In this document: positions 1-6,115 of the stretch, piece after piece
Position numbering within the stretch: the first letter of the stretch is position 1
How the letters are laid out: each line of letters begins with the position of its first letter
The notes under the pieces: generated by a model
What the model saw: only the letters and a program-made list of their open reading frames with translations
What the model was told of the DNA's origin: nothing
Database searches by the model: none
Translations under genes and position numbers: made by a program
Assembly (NCBI GenBank): GCA_012841485.1
Contig: DUUU01000415.1
Coordinates: 1-7,080 of the forward strand
From: Armatimonadota bacterium
GTDB lineage: Bacteria; Armatimonadota; JAAZEB01
Length of the DNA: 7,080 bases
Reading direction: 5' to 3'

Positions 1-899
1 CCACGCTCTATGTCACCCTCGAACCGTGTGCGCACTTCGGACGCACGCCTCCCTGCACCAACGCGGTGCTGCAAGCCGGGATCGCGCGCGTGGTTGCCGC
101 CCTGGAGGACCCGCATGATGTCGTCGCCGGCCGTGGTTTCGCCCGCCTGCGCGAGGCGGGGCTCCAGGTGAGCGTCGGCGTGTGCGAAGCAGAGGCGCGC
201 GCGCTGTTGCAGCCTTACCTCAAGCACGTGCGCACAGGCGTGCCCTACGGCATCCTGAAGTGCGCTGTGTCGCTGGATGGGAAGATTGCCACGCGAACCG
301 GCGACTCGCGCTGGGTGAGCGGCGAGGAAGCCCGCCGGCGCGTCCACCGGCTGCGCCAGGAGTGCGACGCCGTAGCCGTGGGCGTGGGCACCGTGTTGCG
401 CGATGACCCCCGGCTGAATGTGCGCCTGCCCGGCAAGCGGCGAGATCCGATCCGCGTGGTCCTGGACAGCCAGGCGCGCACGCCGGCCGATGCCGCGCTC
501 TTCGGACCGGGCGGCCCGGTGATCGTGGCGGTGACCGAAAGCGCGCCCAGAGAGCGCGTGGACGCGCTTGCCGCGCGCGGCGCCGAGGTGTTGGTGGTGC
601 CGGAGGAAGCCGGGCATGTCAGCGTCGCCCCTCTTTTTGCGCTTTTGGGGAGCCGCGGCGTGATGAGCGTGCTCCTGGAGGGTGGCGGTACCGTTGCCGC
701 CGCCGCGCTGCAGGCGGACGTGATCGACCGGCTGCTGTTTTTCATGGCGCCGCTTCTCATCGGGGGCAGGGAAGCACCCACCTCCGTGGAGGGCGAGGGC
801 GCAGGCGTGATGGCCGAGGCGCTCCGTCTGGATCGACTGGATGTGCGGCGCGCCGGCGCCGACCTGGCAATCGAGGGCTATGTTCACCGGTATTGTTGA
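1..899 (+). CDS. ribD: Riboflavin biosynthesis protein RibD (deaminase/reductase), 5' end missing
   Basis: RibD is a bifunctional cytosolic enzyme. It deaminates the pyrimidine product of GTP cyclohydrolase II, then reduces its ribosyl side chain with NADPH. The reading frame is open from the window edge (first full codon at position 3), so the gene begins upstream; 298 residues are visible and about 65-70 are missing, judged against the usual length of about 365. Visible residues 1-25 carry the second half of the deaminase zinc site, PCAHFGRTPPC, with Cys9 and Cys18. The HAE half of that site must lie upstream. The reductase domain starts near residue 79 with GILKCAVSLDGKIA and continues with a GVGTVLRDDPRLNVR stretch and LLEGGGTV near the C-terminus, all typical of the family. 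The gene ends with TGA inside the start of ribE, so the two are probably translationally coupled. No lesion is seen in the visible part. Confidence 0.96.
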   Translation, partial: TLYVTLEPCAHFGRTPPCTNAVLQAGIARVVAALEDPHDVVAGRGFARLREAGLQVSVGVCEAEARALLQPYLKHVRTGVPYGILKCAVSLDGKIATRTGDSRWVSGEEARRRVHRLRQECDAVAVGVGTVLRDDPRLNVRLPGKRRDPIRVVLDSQARTPADAALFGPGGPVIVAVTESAPRERVDALAARGAEVLVVPEEAGHVSVAPLFALLGSRGVMSVLLEGGGTVAAAALQADVIDRLLFFMAPLLIGGREAPTSVEGEGAGVMAEALRLDRLDVRRAGADLAIEGYVHRYC

Positions 900-1536
900 G
901 GCAATCGGAACGGTTCAGGAGGCCGTCCTGACGGGAGGGGCGTTGCGGCTGACCATCGAGGCGCCGGAGCTCCTCGCAGACGCGATGGTGGGCGAGAGTG
1001 TCAGCGTCAACGGCGTCTGCCTCACCGTGACCACGACCAGGCCACGGGGGGCACGTTTCGATGTCGTGCCGGAGACGGCGCGGCGGACGACGCTCCGGAC
1101 GCTGCGCCCCGGGGAACGGGTGAACCTGGAGCGCGCGTTGCGCCCGACCGATCGCTTCGGGGGCCACTTCGTCCAGGGGCACGTCGATGCCGTAGGCAGC
1201 GTGCGGTCACTGGAACGCGCGGGCGCCGGCTACGTCCTGGAGGTGGATGCGCCGCAAGAGGTGACGCAGTTTCTGGTGGATAAGGGATCGGTCGCCATCA
1301 GCGGGGTGAGCCTGACGGTGGTCCGCGTGGATGCCAACGGCTTCTCGGTGGCGCTCATCCCGCACACCCTGAAGGTGACGACGCTGGGTTCGCTGAAGCC
1401 CGGTGATCAGGTGAACCTGGAGGCAGATATCATCGGCAAGTATGTGGCGCGCTTCGTGGCCCGCCACTCGGCGGGCGCAGGCCGCGCCGACGCGGAGCTG
1501 ATGCGGTTGCTCCAGGAAGAGGGGTATATTTCCTAA
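880..1536 (+). CDS. ribE: Riboflavin synthase (alpha subunit)
   Basis: This enzyme dismutates two 6,7-dimethyl-8-ribityllumazine molecules into riboflavin and a pyrimidine, the last step of the pathway; the family works as a trimer in the cytosol. The product has 218 residues, a normal length. The start at 880 gives the hallmark N-terminus MFTGIVE; an in-frame ATG at 841 is possible but would add 13 non-homologous residues inside ribD. Two lumazine-binding barrels are visible. The first (about 1-97) has [13 protein letters not shown] and [13 protein letters not shown]. The second (about 98-195) opens with [12 protein letters not shown] and has [23 protein letters not shown] and [14 protein letters not shown] short GAGGG ribosome site lies at 873-877, two bases before the ATG and inside the ribD coding sequence. 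The start overlaps ribD by 20 bp, supporting coupled translation. Residues after about 195 form a short charged tail. Confidence 0.96.
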   Translation: MFTGIVEAIGTVQEAVLTGGALRLTIEAPELLADAMVGESVSVNGVCLTVTTTRPRGARFDVVPETARRTTLRTLRPGERVNLERALRPTDRFGGHFVQGHVDAVGSVRSLERAGAGYVLEVDAPQEVTQFLVDKGSVAISGVSLTVVRVDANGFSVALIPHTLKVTTLGSLKPGDQVNLEADIIGKYVARFVARHSAGAGRADAELMRLLQEEGYIS

Positions 1537-1553
1537 GAGAGTGTGTTCTTGCC

Positions 1554-1566
1554 AAGGAGACGGAGG
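1554..1566 (+). promoter_or_regulatory. Ribosome binding site of ribBA
   Basis: AAGGAG at 1554-1559 and GGAGG at 1562-1566 lie 11 and 4 bases before the ATG at 1571. They support 1571 over the upstream in-frame GTG at 1541, which would be placed before these sites. Confidence 0.7.
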
Positions 1567-1570
1567 GCGG

Positions 1571-2770
1571 ATGCCCGGGTTCGCGAAGATAGAAGAGGCA
1601 GTTGTCGATATTGCGGAAGGCCGGTTTGTCATCGTCGTCGATGATGAGGACCGGGAAAACGAGGGAGACCTCGTGATGGCCGCGGAGAGGGTGACGCCCG
1701 CCGCGATCAACTTCATGGAGACGCACGCGCGCGGGATGATCTGCGTGCCGTTGACGGTGGAACGCGCCGAGGCGCTGGAACTCCCGCCGATGGTGCAGTA
1801 TAGCACGGACCCGCGCGGCACGGCCTATACGGTGACGGTGGACGCCCGCGAGGGCACGACGACCGGCATTTCGGCCCAAGACCAGGCGGTGACGATTCGC
1901 GCTCTGGTAAGCCCGCAGACGGCGCCGCGCGATCTGCTTCGCCCGGGCCACGTTCACCCGTTGCGCGCCCGGCCCGGAGGCGTGCTGGCGCGAGCCGGAC
2001 ACACCGAGGCGGCGGTCGATCTGGCAAGACTGGCCGGGCTTCAGCCGGCGGGCGTGATCTGTGAGATCAAGACTGCGGATGGCAGCATGGCGCGCCTGCC
2101 TGCCTTGCAGGAGTTCGCCGTGCGCTTCGGCTTGCGCATCATCACGGTGGCCGACTTGATCTCCTACCGGCGGCGCACGGAGAAGCTCATCAGCCTGGAG
2201 GCGCGCGTCCGCCTCCCAACGCCGTGGGGCCAGTTCGCCGCCTACGGTTACGAGTGCCAGCTCGACCACAAGCCGTATGTGGCCCTGGTCATGGGCGATA
2301 TCTCGGAGGGCGATATTCTGGTGCGGGTTCACTCCTCATGCCTCACCGGCGATGTCTTCCACTCTCTGCGCTGCGATTGCGGCGAGCAGCTCCAACGCGC
2401 GCTGGAGGTGATCGCCGCCGAGGGCCGGGGCGTGCTCCTCTACATCCAGCAGGAGGGGCGCGATATCGGGCTGATCAATAAGCTGAAGGCGTACGAGCTC
2501 CAGGAGCATGGCAAGGATACCGTCGAGGCGAACGAGGCGCTGGGCTTTGCCGCGGACCTGCGCGACTATGGGATTGGCGCGCAGGTGCTGGCGGATCTGG
2601 GGCTCTCGCGCATCCGCCTGATGACCAACAACCCCAAGAAGATTGCCGGCCTGCAGGGATATGGCCTCCAGGTGGTGGAGCAGGTGCCGCTCCCCGTGAC
2701 GCCTACGCCGGACAACCGGCGCTACCTCAAGACAAAGGCGGAGAAGCTTGGCCATCTGATCGAGCTCTAG
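1571..2770 (+). CDS. ribBA: Bifunctional DHBP synthase / GTP cyclohydrolase II (RibBA)
   Basis: RibBA is a 399-residue fusion, normal for the family, that supplies both precursors of the pathway. The N-terminal domain makes 3,4-dihydroxy-2-butanone 4-phosphate from ribulose 5-phosphate. The C-terminal domain opens the imidazole ring of GTP. The RibB half (about 1-200) has the acidic motif [10 protein letters not shown] at 24-33, RPGH at 124-127 and GHTEAAVD at 143-150. The RibA half (about 205-399) has zinc ligands Cys257, Cys268 and Cys270 in the C-x10-C-x-C pattern, QQEGRDIGL at 293-301, DTVEAN at 316-321 and [11 protein letters not shown] at 351-361. Both active sites look intact. One oddity is Asp298 where the relatives I remember have Gly in QEGRGIGL. 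The ATG at 1571 is preferred over an in-frame GTG at 1541 because homology begins there and two Shine-Dalgarno-like sequences precede it. ribE ends 34 bp upstream. Confidence 0.96.
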   Translation: MPGFAKIEEAVVDIAEGRFVIVVDDEDRENEGDLVMAAERVTPAAINFMETHARGMICVPLTVERAEALELPPMVQYSTDPRGTAYTVTVDAREGTTTGISAQDQAVTIRALVSPQTAPRDLLRPGHVHPLRARPGGVLARAGHTEAAVDLARLAGLQPAGVICEIKTADGSMARLPALQEFAVRFGLRIITVADLISYRRRTEKLISLEARVRLPTPWGQFAAYGYECQLDHKPYVALVMGDISEGDILVRVHSSCLTGDVFHSLRCDCGEQLQRALEVIAAEGRGVLLYIQQEGRDIGLINKLKAYELQEHGKDTVEANEALGFAADLRDYGIGAQVLADLGLSRIRLMTNNPKKIAGLQGYGLQVVEQVPLPVTPTPDNRRYLKTKAEKLGHLIEL

Positions 2771-2804
2771 CGCGCAGAAGGAAGGCGTGCTCTCCTGACG
2801 AATA

Positions 2805-2854
2805 GCAGACGGTGTGATACCATCTTCTGCCTCCTCGTCGGAGGCAGCCCTGCC
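2805..2854 (+). other. Competing hairpins in the ribBA-ribH gap
   Basis: The 123-bp gap holds a perfect 8-bp stem: CTGCCTCC at 2827-2834 pairs with GGAGGCAG at 2840-2847 around loop TCGTC. An upstream fold (GCAGA 2805-2809 with TCTGC 2826-2830, plus GGT 2811-2813 with ACC 2819-2821) shares bases 2827-2830 with the first stem, so the two cannot form together. A third small stem (GGCA 2843-2846 with TGCC 2851-2854) also competes. No T-run follows, so a standard intrinsic terminator is unlikely. The pairings are seen in the sequence; a regulatory role is inference. Confidence 0.4.
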
Positions 2855-2876
2855 ACAACACCGGTGTCTCAAATCG

Positions 2877-2896
2877 GGTGAGGATCCAAGAACGTG
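2877..2896 (+). promoter_or_regulatory. Ribosome binding site and GTG start of ribH
   Basis: GGTGAGGA at 2877-2884 contains GAGGA ending nine bases before the GTG at 2894. An in-frame TGA at 2879-2881 rules out any longer start. The next in-frame ATG is near the end of the protein, so GTG must be the start. Confidence 0.75.
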
Positions 2897-3361
2897 CCGA
2901 ACACACTAGAAGGCAAGCTAAACGCGCAAGGGTTGCGATTTGGCATCGTAGTCAGCCGCTTCAACGAGTTCATCACCGGCAGGCTTCTGTCGGGAGCCAT
3001 CGACTCGCTCATCCGCCATGGCGCGGACGAGAGCAACATCACCGTCGCCTGGGTGCCCGGGACCTTCGAGATCCCAATCGTGGCCCAGAAGTTCGCGGCT
3101 TCAGGGCGCTTCGACGCGGTCGTCTGCCTGGGCGCGCTGATCCGGGGAGCAACGCCCCACTTCGACTATCTGGCCGCGGAAGTGACAAAGGGGATCGCCC
3201 AGATCGGGCTCCAGACAGGGGTACCCACTGTTTTTGGCGTGATCACGACCGATAATATCGAGCAGGCGGTCGAGCGGGCCGGGACCAAGTCCGGGAACAA
3301 GGGCTTCGACGCGGCCACCACCGCCATTGAGATGGCCAACATCCTGCGCCAGATCGCCTGA
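2894..3361 (+). CDS. ribH: 6,7-dimethyl-8-ribityllumazine synthase
   Basis: Lumazine synthase condenses the RibD-derived pyrimidine with the RibB-derived butanone phosphate to make the substrate of RibE. Family members form pentamers or 60-subunit shells in the cytosol; which form applies here cannot be read from the sequence. The 155 residues are full length. Family motifs in order are [13 protein letters not shown] (16-28), the VPGTFEIP substrate loop (54-61), [14 protein letters not shown] (79-92) with the proposed catalytic His89, [13 protein letters not shown] (113-125) and [11 protein letters not shown] (127-137), where Arg128 matches the phosphate-binding arginine. The start is GTG with a good ribosome site. 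ribBA ends 123 bp upstream, a longer gap than elsewhere in the operon, so ribH may have an extra layer of control. The next gene begins 18 bp after its stop. Confidence 0.97.
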   Translation: MPNTLEGKLNAQGLRFGIVVSRFNEFITGRLLSGAIDSLIRHGADESNITVAWVPGTFEIPIVAQKFAASGRFDAVVCLGALIRGATPHFDYLAAEVTKGIAQIGLQTGVPTVFGVITTDNIEQAVERAGTKSGNKGFDAATTAIEMANILRQIA

Positions 3362-3366
3362 GGCTG

Positions 3367-3382
3367 AAAGGAGTGTGCCGTG
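3367..3382 (+). promoter_or_regulatory. Ribosome binding site and GTG start of the small envelope protein
   Basis: AAAGGAG at 3367-3373 is a strong Shine-Dalgarno match six bases before the GTG at 3380. The next in-frame ATG (codon 18) would cut away most of the signal peptide, so GTG is favoured. Confidence 0.75.
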
Positions 3383-3889
3383 AGCGATAGCCATTTCCTT
3401 CGACCCGTGGCGCGCTGGCTCTGCGTTCTGATGCTGGCGGGCATCCTCTGCCCGCGCATGCCAGCCTGGGCGGCGGATGCGCCGGCCTCGGAAACCGCGC
3501 TCGTCAGGATGGGCGCCGCGGTGGTGGACCTGGCGAACAACAAGGTCGTGCTCAGCGCGGGCGAGCGCGATGGCGTCGTGGATGGAACCATCTTCCGCAT
3601 CATGCGCCATGGCGAAGAGATCGCGCAGGTGAAGGTGTTTGAGACTTCCTTCGCCACTTCCAACGCGCGCGTGATTCGCGGAGGAGTGCAGGCGCAGTTG
3701 CGTCTCAATGACCGCGCGGAGGTTTTGGAGATACCGGCGCCACGAAAGCGTTCCGGGTTCCGATTCCCCTGGGCCGCGCTGGTGGGGGCGGGCATCGTGG
3801 CACTGGTGGTCATGGGCACCGTTCGTGACAAGGGCGATGGCCCATCGGGTGGTTCCACTGGCGGTGTGGCGGATATCAATCTGAACTGA
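3380..3889 (+). CDS. Exported single-domain protein with C-terminal membrane segment, FlgT-C-like fold suspected
   Basis: I do not recognise this 169-residue protein by name. Residues 1-31 look like a signal peptide: a basic start, hydrophobic LCVLMLAGIL, and AWA before Ala32 as a signal peptidase I site. Residues 44-116 form one short beta-rich domain with a pattern of the type V-x-L-x-x-G-x-x-x-G-V-x-x-G-T-x-F-x-I, then a short turn and a V-F-E-x-S strand. This resembles the C-terminal barrel of FlgT-like or other SH3-like envelope proteins, by eye only. Residues 129-147 (PWAALVGAGIVALVVMGTV) look like one membrane helix, followed by a Gly/Ser-rich tail. A basic run PRKRSGFR directly precedes the helix. 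The gene lies 18 bp after ribH and 60 bp before the large lipoprotein gene, so it may be read through from the rib operon and may work with the lipoprotein. No function can be assigned. Confidence 0.8.
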   Translation: MSDSHFLRPVARWLCVLMLAGILCPRMPAWAADAPASETALVRMGAAVVDLANNKVVLSAGERDGVVDGTIFRIMRHGEEIAQVKVFETSFATSNARVIRGGVQAQLRLNDRAEVLEIPAPRKRSGFRFPWAALVGAGIVALVVMGTVRDKGDGPSGGSTGGVADINLN

Positions 3890-3923
3890 GCCGGGCCCCG
3901 CTTTCCAGGGGCTTGATGCCGGC
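3890..3923 (+). other. Weak bulged hairpin between the two envelope genes
   Basis: GCCGG-GCCCC at 3890-3899 can pair with GGGGC at 3908-3912 and CCGGC at 3919-3923, giving ten pairs interrupted by a six-base bulge on the 3' side. It starts right after the stop codon. There is no T-run, so it could be a partial terminator, an mRNA-stability element or a chance structure in GC-rich DNA. Confidence 0.25.
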
Positions 3924-3949
3924 GCCTGCTCACATGAGGAGACGGGAGT

Positions 3950-5968
3950 ATGCAGCCTCAAATGAGCCCATTCTTGCGGCGCGGGGGCCTCGCCTTGGCG
4001 ACCCTTTGCCTATTGGGCATGATCCTTGGTTGTGGCAGCGCCCGGCGTGCTGCTGATAGCTCTGCGGCTGCCGGCGGAAGCGCCGTGATCGCCATCGCCT
4101 GGCCGGAGTCCGAGGGCCGGGTCATCCCCGCAGAGACGAAACGCCTCATCATCCGGGTGGTGGGCGAGAGCGAGTACCCGCACCTACGCAAGGAGATTAC
4201 CCGGTCGCCGGGCATCACGAGAGAGAGCGTCACCCTCGAAGGCCTCCCCTACGCGTCCCTGCTCTTCCTGGTCGAGGCCTACGGGGAAGCCAGCCAGACC
4301 CCTATCGCGTTGGGTGGCCAGACCGTGGAGATCCAGAAGGGGGTGCGCGCCAGCGTCGATATCACCCTGGCCGAAACCGGGGGCAAGGCCGGAGAGATCG
4401 CCAGCAAGGGGAGCGCCGTCGTCCTCGTGCGCGATGTGCCGCCCGGAGCCAACCACGTCTCGCTTCGGGTTCTCCAAAATGGCCAGGTGATCCCCAACGA
4501 GGGCGAACCGCCGAGCATCAGCCTCACGGCGTCCAAAACGTTTGCGACCGTGCCATTCTTCCTTCCCTCGCTCCCGGCCACGGCGCTCCTCTTCCAGGCG
4601 ACGGCCTTCAACTCGGCCGGCACGGCCATTGCCCAGGGCTCGCGCAGCGCGACCATCGATCCCCTCACGGAGGCGCTGGTGACCGTGGCGCTGGTCACGT
4701 CCCCACCGGGAGGGGATGAGGAGCCCGGTACGAGCAAGCCGCCGGTGACGACCGGAACCGCTGTGCTCAGCATCACCAACATCGCGCAGGGAGATGCACT
4801 GGTGGTGGTGGATCCCATGCCGGGCGATCCCAGCCTGCTGGGCACCGCGGCGGACCGCGCCCCGATCACCGTCCCGCTTAAAGGCGCCTTTGTGAGCGAT
4901 AATCTCCCGGTGACGCGCGTGCCGGTGCTGGTGGGCGGCCTTGAGGCCGGTCCCTGGCTCTTCGTGGTCACGACGCACACCGGTCCGACGACCTCTGATC
5001 CGGTGAACCGCGTCGGCACCGTTCAGGGGACTGTGCAGGCGGGTGCGCGTGTCGACATCGACGTGCCCCTCGGTACCGCCCAGACGGTCAATCCGCCCAA
5101 GCCAGACGGTGAGCTAAGCATCCTGACCACCAACATCACTGCTGCGGGGACCGAGATCGTTCTGGTATCGGTCTTTGATACCCAGGGGCGTGTCCGTGAG
5201 GCGGTTGTCCCGAACGTGGCCGGCGTGAACGAGCGCCGGGTTACTTTCGCCCTGCCAGGCGGGCCCTACGAGATCGTCTGCGCCGCCTACGGCGGGCCCG
5301 GGTTCGACCGCGACGCGTTCGACCAGGAGCTGAGGGAGAACAAGACGTCGATCCCCGCGGGCGCGCTCGCCATGGGGACGGAGACGGTGACGGTGACCAG
5401 CGGCGCGACAACAGATGTGACGGCCGGGCTGCGGATTCAGGGCCAGACAGGCGCCGGGAGCGTCAACCTGGCGATGATGAATGTGCCTTTGAGCCTGACG
5501 CTAAAGCAGGTCGGCAATCTCACCTATTACGAGATCGTCTCCAGCGTCCTGATCCGGGTTTACTCGGTGAGCACGAACCAGGAGATCCCCGCGCTGCGGC
5601 AGGTGATGGTTCCTCCCTCGTCACTGGCATCGGAGCAGTCGCTGCTCGATCCCGCCGCGCACTATGATAAGGTGCAACCCCTGCGGCTGCGGATGGATGG
5701 CGTGCCGGTCGGCGTCTTGCGCTTTGAGGTCTTCGCCATGTCGAATGCCGATGGAACCGGCCAGGTGATGGGCAGCGGCTCGACAATCGCTGAGATTGAG
5801 CCGGGCGTGCAGCCGGTGACGGTGACCCTGCTCCCGCACGGCTATCTACCGGAGGGCGCGGTGCTGCCGGGCATCGGGAACGAGCCAACGAATCAGAACC
5901 CGCCGCCAAGATCGCGAACCGCGCTGGAAGCGGCCCGGCGTTTCTGGTCGGGGTTGCGCCGGCGGTAG
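3950..5968 (+). CDS. Large modular beta-rich lipoprotein, function unknown
   Basis: The 672-residue product begins with a lipoprotein signal: basic FLRRG, hydrophobic LALATLCLLGMI, then LGC with Cys28 as the likely lipidated residue. Gly29 at +2 gives no inner-membrane retention signal; in a diderm this would suggest the outer membrane (inference). After a Ser/Ala-rich linker come five degenerate beta-rich modules at about 43-142, 153-250, 269-376, 386-495 and 501-628. Each opens with a strand such as GTAVLSITNI, has a middle motif of type L-P-x-G-x-x-x-F-x-V-x-A, and closes with I-x-x-G-x-x-x-x-V-x-V-x-L. Pro/Thr-rich linkers separate modules 2-3 and 3-4. The tail (654-672) is basic. No catalytic motif is visible, and the only other cysteines are Cys20 (in the signal) and Cys444. 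The ATG at 3950 has GAGGAG at 3936-3941, eight bases upstream; ATG 3962 is a possible shorter start. It is probably a surface or periplasmic binding or structural protein. Confidence 0.85.
   Translation: MQPQMSPFLRRGGLALATLCLLGMILGCGSARRAADSSAAAGGSAVIAIAWPESEGRVIPAETKRLIIRVVGESEYPHLRKEITRSPGITRESVTLEGLPYASLLFLVEAYGEASQTPIALGGQTVEIQKGVRASVDITLAETGGKAGEIASKGSAVVLVRDVPPGANHVSLRVLQNGQVIPNEGEPPSISLTASKTFATVPFFLPSLPATALLFQATAFNSAGTAIAQGSRSATIDPLTEALVTVALVTSPPGGDEEPGTSKPPVTTGTAVLSITNIAQGDALVVVDPMPGDPSLLGTAADRAPITVPLKGAFVSDNLPVTRVPVLVGGLEAGPWLFVVTTHTGPTTSDPVNRVGTVQGTVQAGARVDIDVPLGTAQTVNPPKPDGELSILTTNITAAGTEIVLVSVFDTQGRVREAVVPNVAGVNERRVTFALPGGPYEIVCAAYGGPGFDRDAFDQELRENKTSIPAGALAMGTETVTVTSGATTDVTAGLRIQGQTGAGSVNLAMMNVPLSLTLKQVGNLTYYEIVSSVLIRVYSVSTNQEIPALRQVMVPPSSLASEQSLLDPAAHYDKVQPLRLRMDGVPVGVLRFEVFAMSNADGTGQVMGSGSTIAEIEPGVQPVTVTLLPHGYLPEGAVLPGIGNEPTNQNPPPRSRTALEAARRFWSGLRRR
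4076..5833 (+). repeat. Five degenerate tandem protein modules within the lipoprotein gene
   Basis: Module bounds in DNA are roughly 4076-4375, 4406-4699, 4754-5077, 5105-5434 and 5450-5833. The closing segments align by eye: IQKGVRASVDITL, IDPLTEALVTVAL, VQAGARVDIDVPL, VTSGATTDVTAGL and IEPGVQPVTVTLL. The start-to-start spacing is about 110-117 residues. The similarity is at protein level; the DNA has diverged, which points to old duplications rather than recent repeat expansion. Confidence 0.65.
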
Positions 5969-5991
5969 CGAGCGCGCGGGATGGTCGTTCG

Positions 5992-6020
5992 GCGAGGGGC
6001 TGCTTCCGGCAGCCCCTCGC
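5992..6020 (+). terminator. Strong hairpin after the lipoprotein gene, probable terminator
   Basis: GCGAGGGGCTGC at 5992-6003 pairs perfectly with GCAGCCCCTCGC at 6009-6020 around the loop TTCCG. The 12-bp stem begins 24 bases after the TAG stop at 5968. No T-run follows (the next bases are TATGAGGG), so it is not a textbook intrinsic terminator, but position and strength fit transcript-end formation or 3'-end protection. Confidence 0.6.
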
Positions 6021-6033
6021 TATGAGGGCGAGT

Positions 6034-6057
6034 GCCGGCGGGGCCGCACCCGCCGGC
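6034..6057 (+). repeat. Second inverted repeat in the intergenic region
   Basis: GCCGGCGGG at 6034-6042 pairs perfectly with CCCGCCGGC at 6049-6057 around the loop GCCGCA. It is unrelated in sequence to the stem at 5992-6020. Function is unknown; it may belong to a compound terminator or to the 5' leader of the next gene. Confidence 0.5.
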
Positions 6058-6065
6058 GCGTGGTT

Positions 6066-6083
6066 GCCACCCGGTGGGGTGGC
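6066..6083 (+). repeat. Third inverted repeat, just upstream of the zinc-ribbon gene
   Basis: GCCACCC at 6066-6072 pairs with GGGTGGC at 6077-6083 around loop GGTG, 32 bases before the start codon at 6116. It could be an operator-like site or a leader hairpin. No recognisable -10 or -35 box is seen between it and the gene. Confidence 0.45.
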
Positions 6084-6115
6084 GTCAATTCGCGGAATGC
6101 GGAGTGGATGGAGCG

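Noticed and set aside
841..879. Longer ribE start at ATG 841
   Set aside because: The family begins at MFTGIVE, encoded from 880; the extension lies wholly inside ribD and has no clear ribosome site.
1430..2332. Long antisense open frame opposite ribE/ribBA
   Set aside because: High-GC codon bias keeps the opposite strand open. The predicted protein is Arg/His-rich with no recognisable domain, while the + strand genes are strongly conserved.
2795..2821. Promoter in the ribBA-ribH gap (CTGACG and GATACC)
   Set aside because: Both boxes match the consensus poorly and the 15-base spacer is short. I cannot separate this from chance.
2771..2893. FMN riboswitch (RFN element) before ribH
   Set aside because: None of the conserved RFN core blocks can be found in the gap. 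If this operon has an RFN element it should lie upstream of ribD, outside the window.
2878..3255. Alternative + strand open frame overlapping ribH
   Set aside because: It encodes an Arg-rich sequence without homology and is a frame-shifted reading of ribH, whose motifs are unmistakable.
3101..3961. Long antisense open frames opposite ribH and the small envelope gene
   Set aside because: Low-complexity composition, no motif, and they cross two well-supported genes and their ribosome sites.
4184..5019. Two overlapping antisense open frames opposite the lipoprotein gene
   Set aside because: Composition is typical of shadow frames, and the lipoprotein frame has a signal peptide, a ribosome site and repeated modules.
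6032..6115. N-terminal extension of the zinc-ribbon protein from position 6032
   Set aside because: It would translate the second and third inverted repeats into a sequence with no family similarity; the canonical MPIYEYRC start is at 6116.
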